A DNA stretch of 64,000 nucleotides. It comes from Streptomyces sp. NRRL S-340 (GTDB lineage: Bacteria > Actinomycetota > Actinomycetes > Streptomycetales > Streptomycetaceae). The position numbers and the translations under genes are program-made. The notes under the pieces were generated by a model. That model did no database searches. It had not been told where the DNA came from and was given only the letters and a program-made list of their open reading frames with translations. The DNA lies in NCBI RefSeq assembly GCF_000720185.1, contig NZ_JOIY01000049.1:1-64000 (forward strand), written 5' to 3'. This document shows, piece by piece, positions 54,789 to 63,192 of this stretch (positions within the stretch are counted from its first letter, which is position 1; every line of letters begins with the position of its first letter).

Positions 54789-54916
54789 CCCCGCCCCGCG
54801 TGCCTGCCCGGGCCTTCCCGCCCGTGGGCCTCCCTGCCGGCCGTCCCGCCCGGCGGCCCTCCCTGCCCGGTGGGCCCCGGTCGGGAGCCGCGTCGGCGGG
54901 CCTCGGCGAGGAGCCC

Positions 54917-57900
54917 TCAGCAGTCGCTCAGCAGGCGGCTGCATTCGGCGCCCCCGGGGGCGCCGAGCCCCTCGAAGACCTCCTGGGCGGACCGCCACGC
55001 CTCGCGGGCGCCCGCCCGGTCGTCGGTGGCCGCGCGCAGCCTGCCGATCCAGACCAGCGCCTGCGCGTGCCGGTAACCGTCGCCCAGGCTCTGGTACAGG
55101 GCGTCGGCCCGGTGCAGGTAGCGCTCGGCGTCCCGGACGCTGCCCCGGGTCAGGTACACCTGGCCGAGGTGCATCATGGCGTCCGCCTCGCCGCGCGGGT
55201 AGCCGGACTTGTGCCAGTGGCCCATCGCGCGTTGCAGCGCGTCGGTCGCACGGCCCGGGCTCCCGGCCGCCATCAGGGCGCGGCCCAGCGCGCTGAGGGC
55301 CCAGGCGGTGCCCCAGTGGTCGTCGGCCCGCTGATAGGCGCGGCGGGCCGTCTCGTAGGCGTGCGCGGCCTGGGCCGGGCGTCCGGTCCGCAGGTACAGG
55401 TCGCCGAGCGGCACGAGGACGGTGCCCAGTTGCCAGTCCTCGCCCGTCCGCTGGAACTCCGCCGCCGCGCGGACCAGTTGTTTGCGCGCGCGGCGGTAGT
55501 GGCGCAGGTACAGGTGGGCGAGGCCGGAGGCGGCCCGGATCTGTGCCTGCCCCTCGCGGGACTGCGCCCGGCGCGCCGCCGAGGCGCCCACCCGGAGCGA
55601 ACGCAGCCACAGGGACCAGTTCTTGTGCAGGTAGAACCAGGAGGTCAGGGCCACCGGGATGCGCCAGGCCAGGTCGTACTGGCCGCAGTTCAGCGCCAGT
55701 TCGCTGATGGCCACCAGGCTGTGCTGGTGGGCGGTGAGCCAGCGCACGGCGCCGCGCCGGTCGGTGGGGCCGCCGGCGGACCAGGGGGTGGGCTGCGCGG
55801 GCAGGAGGTCCCGCACCGGGCGCGGCGCGATCAGCGCGCTCGCCTCGCCTACCGCGTGCAGTGTCCAGCGCAGCAGGCGCAGGCGGGCCCCGGCGAGTTC
55901 CTCCTCGGTGAGCAGCGCCTCGGCCTCCTCGCGGGCGAACTCCCCCAGCAGGTCGTGGAACCGGTAACGGTCCGGGCCGGCCTCGGTGAGCAGGGTGTTC
56001 GCGGTCAGCTCGGCGAGGATCGCGGCCGACTCGCGGGCGGAACGGTTCAGCAGGGCGCCGGCCGCCCGGAGGTCGATGTGTGTGCCGGGGAACAGGCCCA
56101 GCAGGCGGAAGGCTTCCCGCGCCCGCGGCGACAGCTCCTCGACGGAGGCGCGGAAGACGGTGCGCAGGTCGACGCCGGTGTCCGGCACGCCGGAGGAGAG
56201 CACGTCGAGCCGGTTGCCGCCGGCCCGCACCCGCTCCAGCAGTTCGCTCAGCGGCATCCCGGGGCTGCTGACCACGCGGTTGCCGATGACGGCGACCGCG
56301 AGCGGCAACCCGGCACAGTACCGCACGAGTTCGTCCGCCGCGGTGGGTTCCGGGCGCGTGCGGCCGACGCCCGCGCAGGCGTCCAGAAGCTCGCGGGCCC
56401 CTTCGTGGCTCATCGGTCCGAGGAAGAGGGCGTGTGCGCCGTTGCGCACCACCAGGGTGTCGAGGCGGCGGCGGCTGGTGACGAGTGTGGCGCAGCCCGC
56501 CCCGGTCGGCAGCAGCGGCAGCACCTGCTCGGTGGAGTGCGCGTCGTCCAGCAGCACGAGGAGCCTGCGGTCCTTGGTCAGGGACCGGAACAGAGCGGAC
56601 CGGGCGGTGCCGGTGAGCGGTATCCGGTCCGGGGCGACGCCGAGCGCCACGAGGAAGTCGTAGAGCGCCTCGCCCGCACTGAGCGGCGGCGCACCGGGGT
56701 GGAAGCCCCGCAGTTCGACGTGGAGACAGCCGTCGGGGAACTTCTCGAGGTTCCGGTGCGCCCATTCCATCGCCAGCGTCGTCTTGCCCGTACCGGCGCT
56801 GCCCGTCACGAGACACAGCCGCGGCCCCTCCCCGGCCGCCGTCAACACCTCCCCGAGCCGCGCCAGTTCTCTGTGCCGTCCGACGAACCGCCCCGCTCGC
56901 GGCGGCAGCTGGCGCATGTCGGCCCCGTGGCCGGAGCCGGCCGCCGGTGCGTGCGCGGGGGCTCCGGGGGGCGGGGCGGCGGGTGTGGCGGAGCGGTGAG
57001 GTGCGGCGCGTTCACCGGGTGCGGCCGGCACCGCCGCCGGTGCCGTGGACACGCCGGGCGCCACCGGTCCGGCCGGTCCGCCGAAGGCCGCGGGCGCGGC
57101 AGGTGCGCCGGGCGCCCTGGCGCCGCCCGGCCCGGGCACCCGTAACGCGCTGCCCTCGCGCAGCTGCCGGTACAGCTCGCGCAGCCGGGCCCCGGGCCGC
57201 ACCGCCAGCTCCGCGCGCAGCCGGCGGTCGAGGCGTTCGTAGAGGCGCATGGCCTCGTCGCGCTGGCCGCCGCGTTCGAGTGCGGTCATCATCAGGGCGT
57301 GCGCGGACTCGCGCAACGGGTGGTCGCGTATGACCTGCGTCAGCTCCTGGACAACGATGTCGGTGCGATCCAGGCCCGTCATCAGCCGCGCGTAGTCCTC
57401 GACGGCCGACAGCCGCAGCGCGGTCAGCCGTTCCCGCTCCGCCTGCGCGAACGGCCCCGGCACACCCTGGAGCGGGGTGCCGCGCCACAGGTCGAGCGCC
57501 GCGCGGAACTGCCTGGCGGCGGCGTCGGGATCGCGGTCGCGGAGGGACCTGGCCAGCGCGCACAGGTCGAGGAACCCGGTGCTGTCCAGGTGCGCGGGCG
57601 GCAGCCGCAGGCAGTAGCCCCCGGCGACCGTGGCCAGCACGCCGTCGGTGGCACGCTGCTTGTGCCCGGGGTCCAACTGCTTGCGGAGGGCCGCGATGTA
57701 CGTGTGCAGGTTGCCGCTCGCGTTGCCGGGCAGCTCCTCGCCCCACACCGCGTCCATCAGCTGTTCCTTGGAGACCACGCTGCCGCAGGGGCTGGCGAGG
57801 CGGACGAGCACCGCCTGCCGCAAGGGCGGCCCGGAGCTGTGCCGGACCCCGTCGACCTCGACGGTGAGGGAGCCCAGGACGCCGATCCGTACCCCTGCCG

Positions 57901-57982
57901 CCGGCGCATGTGCCGTGGCGGCCGCGATCCCGCTCGCGCCGGTCGCCGCCTGAGCATCCCTGAGCTGGTAGGCCACGCGCAT
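54917..57982 (-). CDS. AfsR/SARP-type transcriptional regulator with NB-ARC and TPR domains
   Basis: About 1021 aa from ATG 57982. Order: winged-helix OmpR-like DNA-binding domain (VRIGVLGSLTVEVDGV, QLMDAVWGEELPGNASGNLH, TYIAALRKQLD), bacterial transcriptional activator domain (about 120-260), a Pro/Ala linker, an NB-ARC ATPase (Walker A GSAGTGKTT near 392; LLVLLDDAH; sensor TLVTSRRRLDTL) and C-terminal TPRs (TGRPAQAAHAYETARRAYQR, DAERYLHRADALYQSLGDGY). Such large SARPs activate antibiotic genes and respond to ATP state. It lies directly downstream of the TOMM operon on the same strand, so it is a likely cluster activator. The exact start is uncertain. Confidence 0.94.
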   Translation of the reverse strand: MRVAYQLRDAQAATGASGIAAATAHAPAAGVRIGVLGSLTVEVDGVRHSSGPPLRQAVLVRLASPCGSVVSKEQLMDAVWGEELPGNASGNLHTYIAALRKQLDPGHKQRATDGVLATVAGGYCLRLPPAHLDSTGFLDLCALARSLRDRDPDAAARQFRAALDLWRGTPLQGVPGPFAQAERERLTALRLSAVEDYARLMTGLDRTDIVVQELTQVIRDHPLRESAHALMMTALERGGQRDEAMRLYERLDRRLRAELAVRPGARLRELYRQLREGSALRVPGPGGARAPGAPAAPAAFGGPAGPVAPGVSTAPAAVPAAPGERAAPHRSATPAAPPPGAPAHAPAAGSGHGADMRQLPPRAGRFVGRHRELARLGEVLTAAGEGPRLCLVTGSAGTGKTTLAMEWAHRNLEKFPDGCLHVELRGFHPGAPPLSAGEALYDFLVALGVAPDRIPLTGTARSALFRSLTKDRRLLVLLDDAHSTEQVLPLLPTGAGCATLVTSRRRLDTLVVRNGAHALFLGPMSHEGARELLDACAGVGRTRPEPTAADELVRYCAGLPLAVAVIGNRVVSSPGMPLSELLERVRAGGNRLDVLSSGVPDTGVDLRTVFRASVEELSPRAREAFRLLGLFPGTHIDLRAAGALLNRSARESAAILAELTANTLLTEAGPDRYRFHDLLGEFAREEAEALLTEEELAGARLRLLRWTLHAVGEASALIAPRPVRDLLPAQPTPWSAGGPTDRRGAVRWLTAHQHSLVAISELALNCGQYDLAWRIPVALTSWFYLHKNWSLWLRSLRVGASAARRAQSREGQAQIRAASGLAHLYLRHYRRARKQLVRAAAEFQRTGEDWQLGTVLVPLGDLYLRTGRPAQAAHAYETARRAYQRADDHWGTAWALSALGRALMAAGSPGRATDALQRAMGHWHKSGYPRGEADAMMHLGQVYLTRGSVRDAERYLHRADALYQSLGDGYRHAQALVWIGRLRAATDDRAGAREAWRSAQEVFEGLGAPGGAECSRLLSDC

Positions 57983-58268
57983 CCCCCATCGTCGCGTACG
58001 AACGGACGATGGCGCCGCAACCAGGCGTCCGCTCTTACCGTGAGCAGGCCCGCGCCGGTCACGCGCGAGCCTCACGCCCTGGCGATGCCGGTCGTGCACC
58101 TGCCAGGAAGAGGTGCTACCACTGTTAGCAGGAACTACCCTACCAGGCCGGTCACTTGATCCCCCTGTTCCGCGCGATCCGGGTGGTGCGTGCACTCCGT
58201 ACGATGCGGCAGCCGCCTCCTTCCGGGTGATCCGCTCGGTCCCGCTCACGTGATGCGCCGGGCCCCGC
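57983..58268. other. Upstream region of the SARP gene
   Basis: 286 bp separating the TOMM operon end from the SARP start. Around 58120-58160 it is less GC-rich (TGTTAGCAGGAACTACCCTA), a likely promoter patch. No gene. Confidence 0.4.
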
Positions 58269-59183
58269 TCAGGCGATCGGTTCCGTCCCCTTCACCGCCG
58301 ACAGGATGTGCGGCCAGGCGGCCGTGCCGAGCGCCGCGTCGGACACGGGGTCCCCGCCCAGCGCGTAGAGCGGATCCCCCGCCAGGGCCGGCTCGCCCGG
58401 CAGCAGCGGATGGTGGCCGGCCCGGGGGGCACCGACCACCGTGGCCTCACGTCCGTGCGCGCGCAGCCTGCGCTGAAGCTCCCCCGCGTACGTCAGCGAC
58501 GGCCACATCGCGTCCGCCCCGCCCGCCACCAGCACCACCCGCGCCGCCGTCCGCTCCACCGGGATCGCCGCGGCGGCCGCCCGCTCCGCGAACGTCCGCG
58601 TGCTGTGCTCGTACAGCGCCCGGAAGGCCGCGGGTCCCGGCCCGCCCGGCTGCGGCAGATACGCCGTGTCGTAGGGGGTGAACGCCAGCGGCGTACCGCC
58701 GTGACGCCAGGAGGAGCGGAAGGGGTACGCGCGGCCGTCCGTGCCGGGGCCGAGGTTCGCCCACACCACCGAGGTCGGCGAGAGCGCCACCACCGCCGCC
58801 ACCCGCGGATCGTGCACCGCGAGCAGCAGCGCCGCCTCCGCGCCCTTCGACTCGCCCAGCACGCTCACCCGCCGCGCGCCGCGCCCGGCCAGCAGGTCCA
58901 CGGCGGCGGTGAAGGTCTCCAGGTCGACCTCGCAGATGCCCGGCGGCTGGCCGGGCCCGCCGAACCAGCGGACGGACAGCGCCGCCAGCCCCTCGGCGGC
59001 CAGCAGCCGGCACCGCTCCTCGGCGATCTCGCCGCCCGAGCCGCCGAGCACCAGGACGGCCCTGTCCCAGCCGCCCTCCGGCTCGACGAGCACGCCCTCC
59101 CACGGCTCGGTGACGGGCAGGGTGGTGAGGCTTCCCGGCGCCGCGCCCCGGGCCCGCTCCTCCGCTCCCGCTCCCCCGGACAT
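58269..59183 (-). CDS. BAAT-type acyl-CoA thioester hydrolase / alpha-beta hydrolase
   Basis: 304 aa. Alpha/beta hydrolase of the BAAT C-terminal family: AVLVLGGSGGEIAEERCRLL, LSVRWFGGPGQPPGICEVDL, the nucleophile elbow VSVLGESKGAEAALLL (Ser in GESKG), acid near LVAGGADAMWPSL and His in RAGHHPLLPGEPAL. The start ATG shares one base with the LLM gene stop (TGATG), so translation is coupled. In a RiPP cluster it may hydrolyse a thioester or ester or tailor the peptide (inference). Last gene of the TOMM operon. Confidence 0.87.
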   Translation of the reverse strand: MSGGAGAEERARGAAPGSLTTLPVTEPWEGVLVEPEGGWDRAVLVLGGSGGEIAEERCRLLAAEGLAALSVRWFGGPGQPPGICEVDLETFTAAVDLLAGRGARRVSVLGESKGAEAALLLAVHDPRVAAVVALSPTSVVWANLGPGTDGRAYPFRSSWRHGGTPLAFTPYDTAYLPQPGGPGPAAFRALYEHSTRTFAERAAAAAIPVERTAARVVLVAGGADAMWPSLTYAGELQRRLRAHGREATVVGAPRAGHHPLLPGEPALAGDPLYALGGDPVSDAALGTAAWPHILSAVKGTEPIA

Positions 59184-60244
59184 CAGGCGAGCTTCGGCAT
59201 GACCTGCGAGGCGAACATCCGGAGGCTGGGCTCCATCGTCGCCAGCGTCTGGCCGCCGAAGTCCACCTGCCACAGCATTGTGTCGGCGTGCAGCTGGGAC
59301 GAGAGGTGCTGCGCCCGTTCCAGCACCTGTTCCGGGGAGCCGACGACCGCCGTGCCCACGCTGCGGAAGTCGTCGATGCGCATGGTGCGCAGCACCTGGC
59401 CCATCGCCTCGTACGTCGGGTAGTCCTTGGACGTGGTGCCGCTCCAGTCCTCCGCGGACTCCGCCCACACCGTGAGGTACTCGCGCAGCAGCGGATCGGC
59501 CACGCGGTAGGCCTCCTCGTCGGTCTCGGCGACGAACAGCGGGACGCTGACGGCGACCCGCGGCCGGGCGTCCGGTCCGTGCGTCGAGCGGAAGGTCTCC
59601 AGGTAGACCTCGACCATCTCCCGGGTGCCGGCCAGGGCTTCCTTGTGCGGCGGCGGCGTCACGAGCAGTCCGAAGCCCTGCTCGCCGATCCAGGCGAAGC
59701 TCTGCCGCGAGCGCACCGCGGCCACCCACACCGGAGGGTGCGGGCGCTGCTCGGGGCGCGGCAGGCTGGTGGCGCGGCGGAAGGCGAAGTACGGGTTCTC
59801 CTCGTCCACCGACTCCTCGGTCCACAGCCTGCGTACGGCGGTGACCGTCGCCTGGAAGCGGGCCCGCGACTCGTCCATCGGGATGCCGAACGCCTCGAAC
59901 TCGTAGGGCAGCCAGGCACGGGCGTAGCCGACGTCGAGGCGGCCCCCGCTGATGGCGTCGACCATGGCGGTCTGGGCGGCGATCTGGACCGGGTGGTGGA
60001 AGGACGCCTGGATCGCGCCGGTCATCAGCCGGATGGTGCTGGTGCGCGCGGCGACGGCGGACAGGAAGCCGAGCGGGTCGGGGCAGTAGCCGCCGTAGTC
60101 GCGCAGGTAGTGCTCGGTCATCTTCACGTAGTGCAGGCCCTCGTCCTCGGCGATGCGCGAGAGCGTCAGCACGTCCCGGAAGTAGTCGCGCGCCGAGCGG
60201 ACCGCGGGTCGGCAGTCGGGCAGCAACGAGATGCCGTGCTTCAT
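59183..60244 (-). CDS. LLM-class (luciferase-like) flavin-dependent monooxygenase
   Basis: 353 aa TIM-barrel oxidoreductase with the natural-product luciferase-like family pattern: DEGLHYVKMTEHYLRDYGGY, TIRLMTGAIQASFHHPVQIA, MVDAISGGRLDVGYARAWLP, RPHPPVWVAAVRSRQSFAWI. It uses FMN or F420 as cofactor. Start ATG 60244 is 2 nt after the membrane-protein stop, with GGAGG inside the end of that gene. In an azole-RiPP operon it could oxidise azolines or hydroxylate side chains (inference). N-terminal residues MKHGISLLPDC start the barrel directly. Confidence 0.92.
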   Translation of the reverse strand: MKHGISLLPDCRPAVRSARDYFRDVLTLSRIAEDEGLHYVKMTEHYLRDYGGYCPDPLGFLSAVAARTSTIRLMTGAIQASFHHPVQIAAQTAMVDAISGGRLDVGYARAWLPYEFEAFGIPMDESRARFQATVTAVRRLWTEESVDEENPYFAFRRATSLPRPEQRPHPPVWVAAVRSRQSFAWIGEQGFGLLVTPPPHKEALAGTREMVEVYLETFRSTHGPDARPRVAVSVPLFVAETDEEAYRVADPLLREYLTVWAESAEDWSGTTSKDYPTYEAMGQVLRTMRIDDFRSVGTAVVGSPEQVLERAQHLSSQLHADTMLWQVDFGGQTLATMEPSLRMFASQVMPKLA

Positions 60245-60246
60245 GG

Positions 60247-61065
60247 TCAGCCTCCGATGGTAGTGACGCCGGCCGTTCGTCCGGTCGACGAGGGTTCCCG
60301 CCGCGAACGGGCCAGGAGCAGGAAGGTCCACCGCGCGCCCGCCAGCGGCAGGACGAGCGCGACGGCCTGGAACAGGGCCGTGTCGACCGCGGTGGTGAGG
60401 AGTGTCGCGGCGGGGGCGACGCGCGGGGAGCGCCGCGCGTGCGGGCCGCGGCAGCCCAGTGCCGCCAGCAGCAGGGCGCAGCCCCAGCCGGCCACCGGGC
60501 CCGCCCGGTCCAGGGCGGTGGCCACCGCGACCCCGAACACGGCGGCCTGCTCGGCCCAGGCCGCGAGCAGGCCGAGCGCGAGCGGTACGAGAGGCGGCCA
60601 GGCTCCGGCGCCGGGGAGCGCGGACGCGTGCCGCATCCAGGCGCTGCGTTGCAGGGCGGCCCACTGTGAGACGGAGGGCTGTGCGCCGGTGTCCCGCCGG
60701 ACGGCGGCGAGTTCGCCGAGCGTGCCGCACAGCAGGGCGGCGCAGGCCAACTCCCCGGCACCGACGAGCAGCCCGGCGGGCAGCAGCTGCCAGGACCGGC
60801 CGCAGAGGCGGAACGGGTCGCCGGCGTCCCGCGGCGAGGTGAGCGCCCACCACGCGCCGGTCAGCGCGAGCGCCGCCAGCGGCGGAGCGAACCGCGCGGC
60901 CCACTGCGCGGCCGGCGAGCGTGTGTCCGCGCGGCCCGCCGTACCCGGGCTGCCGGCCGAACCCGAGCGGCCCGCCGCACCTGAGCGGCCGGCCAGGCCC
61001 GCGCGGACGGCCGGGACCGCCCAGCAGGCGAGGACCAGCAGCGGCGGTACGGCGCCGGCGGTCAC
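60247..61065 (-). CDS. Polytopic membrane protein in the TOMM operon
   Basis: 272 aa from GTG 61065, which overlaps the CPBP gene stop as GTGA. Several transmembrane segments (VPPLLVLACWAVPAVRAGL, WAARFAPPLAALALTGAWWA, LLPAGLLVGAGELACAALLC, WPPLVPLALGLLAAWAEQAA, GWGCALLLAALGC, TTAVDTALFQAVALVLPLAG). No named family recognised. The neighbouring CPBP protease is also integral to the membrane, so the two may form an export/maturation or immunity pair (inference). Confidence 0.78.
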   Translation of the reverse strand: MTAGAVPPLLVLACWAVPAVRAGLAGRSGAAGRSGSAGSPGTAGRADTRSPAAQWAARFAPPLAALALTGAWWALTSPRDAGDPFRLCGRSWQLLPAGLLVGAGELACAALLCGTLGELAAVRRDTGAQPSVSQWAALQRSAWMRHASALPGAGAWPPLVPLALGLLAAWAEQAAVFGVAVATALDRAGPVAGWGCALLLAALGCRGPHARRSPRVAPAATLLTTAVDTALFQAVALVLPLAGARWTFLLLARSRREPSSTGRTAGVTTIGG

Positions 61066-61850
61066 CGTGCGCCCTCCGTCCTCGCCCGCGACACGGCGCG
61101 GTGGTGCAGCCAGGCGCGCAGGTTGAACAGCACGTGGCCGAGTACCGGCGCGAGCACGGTGCCGGTCGCGGCCACCGCCACGGTGGCCGCCAGCGACAGG
61201 GGGAGCTTCGCCAGCACCTGGTTCCAGCCGAAGAACAGGTGGGCCAGGCCGAAGGCCAGCACGCCCAGGGCCAGTGCCGCCAGGCGCAGCAGCGGGGCGT
61301 GGGCGCGCAGCGCCACGTCGTACCAGACGCCGCGGAACACCGTCTCCTCCACCACGGCGGCGGACAGCGTCCACGCCGGGCCGGTCGGCAGCCGCCGGTC
61401 CTTCGCGCTGGGCCGCCACGCCCCGTCACGTTCCTGCCGGGACGGCGCGGCGACGGCCTCCCGGCCCGGCACGGCGCCGGGCCCGCGGCCTCCTCGCCCG
61501 GGTCCTTCGCGCCCCGTGGCGCGCGACCGTCCCAGCGCCCGCAGCACCGCCCGGTCGCCGGCCGTCGCCACGAGCGCCACCGCGCCGCCCGCGGCGACCG
61601 CCGCGGCCACCCGCCACGGCGGCGGCAGGGACGGCGCCGCGCGCCACAGCACGGCGGGTCCCTGGACCAGCAGCCCGCCCGCCGTGACCGCCGCGCCGAG
61701 GGCGACGTAGACCGGGAGCATCGGCGTACCCCGGTCGTCCAGGTAGCGGTTGTGCACGGCTCCCGCCAGGTTCAGCGTCGCGAGTGCGCACAGCGCGAGG
61801 CCGGTGAGCAGGTAGAGCCGCAGCTCAGGGGTAAGGGTGAGGGGCAGCAC
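61062..61850 (-). CDS. CPBP-family intramembrane metalloprotease
   Basis: 262 aa, multi-pass. The three CPBP/Abi motifs are present: EETVFRGVWYDV, AFGLAHLFFGWN and GHVLFNLRAW, providing Glu and His metal ligands. A charged loop of about 50 residues (GRSRATGREGPGRGGRGPGA) interrupts the membrane domain. Such proteases in RiPP clusters remove leader peptides or give self-immunity. The GTG start overlaps the YcaO end by 26 nt and the stop overlaps the next gene, so it is firmly within the operon. Confidence 0.92.
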   Translation of the reverse strand: MLPLTLTPELRLYLLTGLALCALATLNLAGAVHNRYLDDRGTPMLPVYVALGAAVTAGGLLVQGPAVLWRAAPSLPPPWRVAAAVAAGGAVALVATAGDRAVLRALGRSRATGREGPGRGGRGPGAVPGREAVAAPSRQERDGAWRPSAKDRRLPTGPAWTLSAAVVEETVFRGVWYDVALRAHAPLLRLAALALGVLAFGLAHLFFGWNQVLAKLPLSLAATVAVAATGTVLAPVLGHVLFNLRAWLHHRAVSRARTEGAR

Positions 61851-63192
61851 CGTGGAAGCCTCCGTAGGCGGCGAACCGGGGGTGGGCGGCCGGTGGCGCG
61901 GCCGGCAGCGGCAGCACCAGGGTGCCGGTCGAGAACACCCGCACCACGGTGAATCCCAGCGCGCGGACGTCTGCGGTGGTCAGGTCGGCGAAGTACAGGT
62001 CCTTGCCACTGGCGCGGTAGGCGTCGACGAGCGCGGCGATCTGCTCGCGGCGCGGCCGGGTGTCGTCAGCCGGCAGATCGCTCGCGGCGGCCTCCTCGCA
62101 GGCGGCGAAGCGGTCCTCGACCTCCTTGGCGCCCCCGGCCGCCGCGTAACTGCCGACGTTGGCCTCCAGGTCGTAGAAGTCCTCCGGGGCCTCCTCCGCC
62201 GCACCGGGGCCGTGGTCGATGCGCTTCTCCACCGCGAGCCATCCGGCCAGCCACCGCACGCCGGCCGCCTCCAGCAGCGCCCGGTACATCGTGTCGGCCA
62301 GCCTGGTGCCGCTGCCGAGGCCGACCGCGATCTGCGGCACGAGGCCCGGGGGGCGCCGCAGCAGGCAGGCCACCGTGAAGCCGGGCAGGTCGGGGTTGGT
62401 CAGCAGGTGGAACTCGGGCGGGAGATCACCGCGCGGGAAGACCTCGCGCACCAGGTCGTCGACGATCCGGGTGCGCCGGTCGCCGCGGATGCGCACGCTG
62501 GGCCGGGTGCCGTGCCAGTGACCGATGGCCGAGTCGATCTGCACGGCCTCCGAGAGCGCGGCGGCCAGCGCCGCGTCGGGATCGGTGTGCGCGGCGGCGC
62601 CGGTGGTGACGGCGGGCGCCAGCCAGGGTTCGTCGTCGCGCGGCACGTAGCCGAGGAAGTACCACTGGGCGGGGATCAGCCCGCTGAACCGCCCCAGCAG
62701 TGAGGGGAGCCGGACCCAGCCCATCTCGGCGTCCGGGTCGAACCGGTCGAAGAGGAAGCCCTTCGCCCGGTGCTGCGCCGGGGTGAAGAGCGTCAACTGC
62801 TCCTCGGTCGGGACCCGTTCCCCGGCCGCGGTCAGCTCCCGGTGGCTGGCGTACCGCACGGGGAAGCGGCCCTCCAGGGGGGCGACGTTGCAGGCGTAGC
62901 GTTCGAGGGACTCGGCGAGCACCCGGATCCGCGCCTCGAACGGCTCCGTGCCGAAGCCGCCGAGGTGGAAACTGCCGGCCTTCGGCGCGGGCAGGTCCTG
63001 GAGCAGGTGTACGCCGGTGAGGTCGGCGCTCGCGATGAGCATGCGCGGGTCGCTGCGGCTGCGGGTGAGGTGGTCGAGCACCGGGACGATGCCGCACAGT
63101 CCGCCGTGCACACGGCGGCGGAGCGCCTCGGCGCGCTGCATCTCGTCCTGCCGGACGTTCGGCGCGAGCGGCACGGACGACGGCTCAGACAT
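61825..63192 (-). CDS. YcaO-domain azoline cyclodehydratase (TOMM D protein)
   Basis: 455 aa. The YcaO ATP-binding pattern is seen in RIRVLAESLERYACNVAPLE (S-x-E-x-x-E-R), ALAAALSEAVQIDSAI and later YRALLEAAGVRWL. The C-terminus ends APHPYP, the PxPxP motif diagnostic of azoline-forming YcaO proteins. It uses ATP to cyclise Cys, Ser or Thr of a precursor peptide into thiazolines or oxazolines. The ATG at 63192 overlaps the upstream E1-like gene by 8 nt; the two proteins act together, the E1-like partner binding the leader. No precursor peptide is visible in the window. Confidence 0.96.
   Translation of the reverse strand: MSEPSSVPLAPNVRQDEMQRAEALRRRVHGGLCGIVPVLDHLTRSRSDPRMLIASADLTGVHLLQDLPAPKAGSFHLGGFGTEPFEARIRVLAESLERYACNVAPLEGRFPVRYASHRELTAAGERVPTEEQLTLFTPAQHRAKGFLFDRFDPDAEMGWVRLPSLLGRFSGLIPAQWYFLGYVPRDDEPWLAPAVTTGAAAHTDPDAALAAALSEAVQIDSAIGHWHGTRPSVRIRGDRRTRIVDDLVREVFPRGDLPPEFHLLTNPDLPGFTVACLLRRPPGLVPQIAVGLGSGTRLADTMYRALLEAAGVRWLAGWLAVEKRIDHGPGAAEEAPEDFYDLEANVGSYAAAGGAKEVEDRFAACEEAAASDLPADDTRPRREQIAALVDAYRASGKDLYFADLTTADVRALGFTVVRVFSTGTLVLPLPAAPPAAHPRFAAYGGFHGAAPHPYP

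Noticed and set aside
54356..57145. 929-aa + strand open frame opposite the SARP gene
   Set aside because: Low-complexity Gly/Arg/Ala translation with no domain; it is the antisense shadow of a clear AfsR-type gene.
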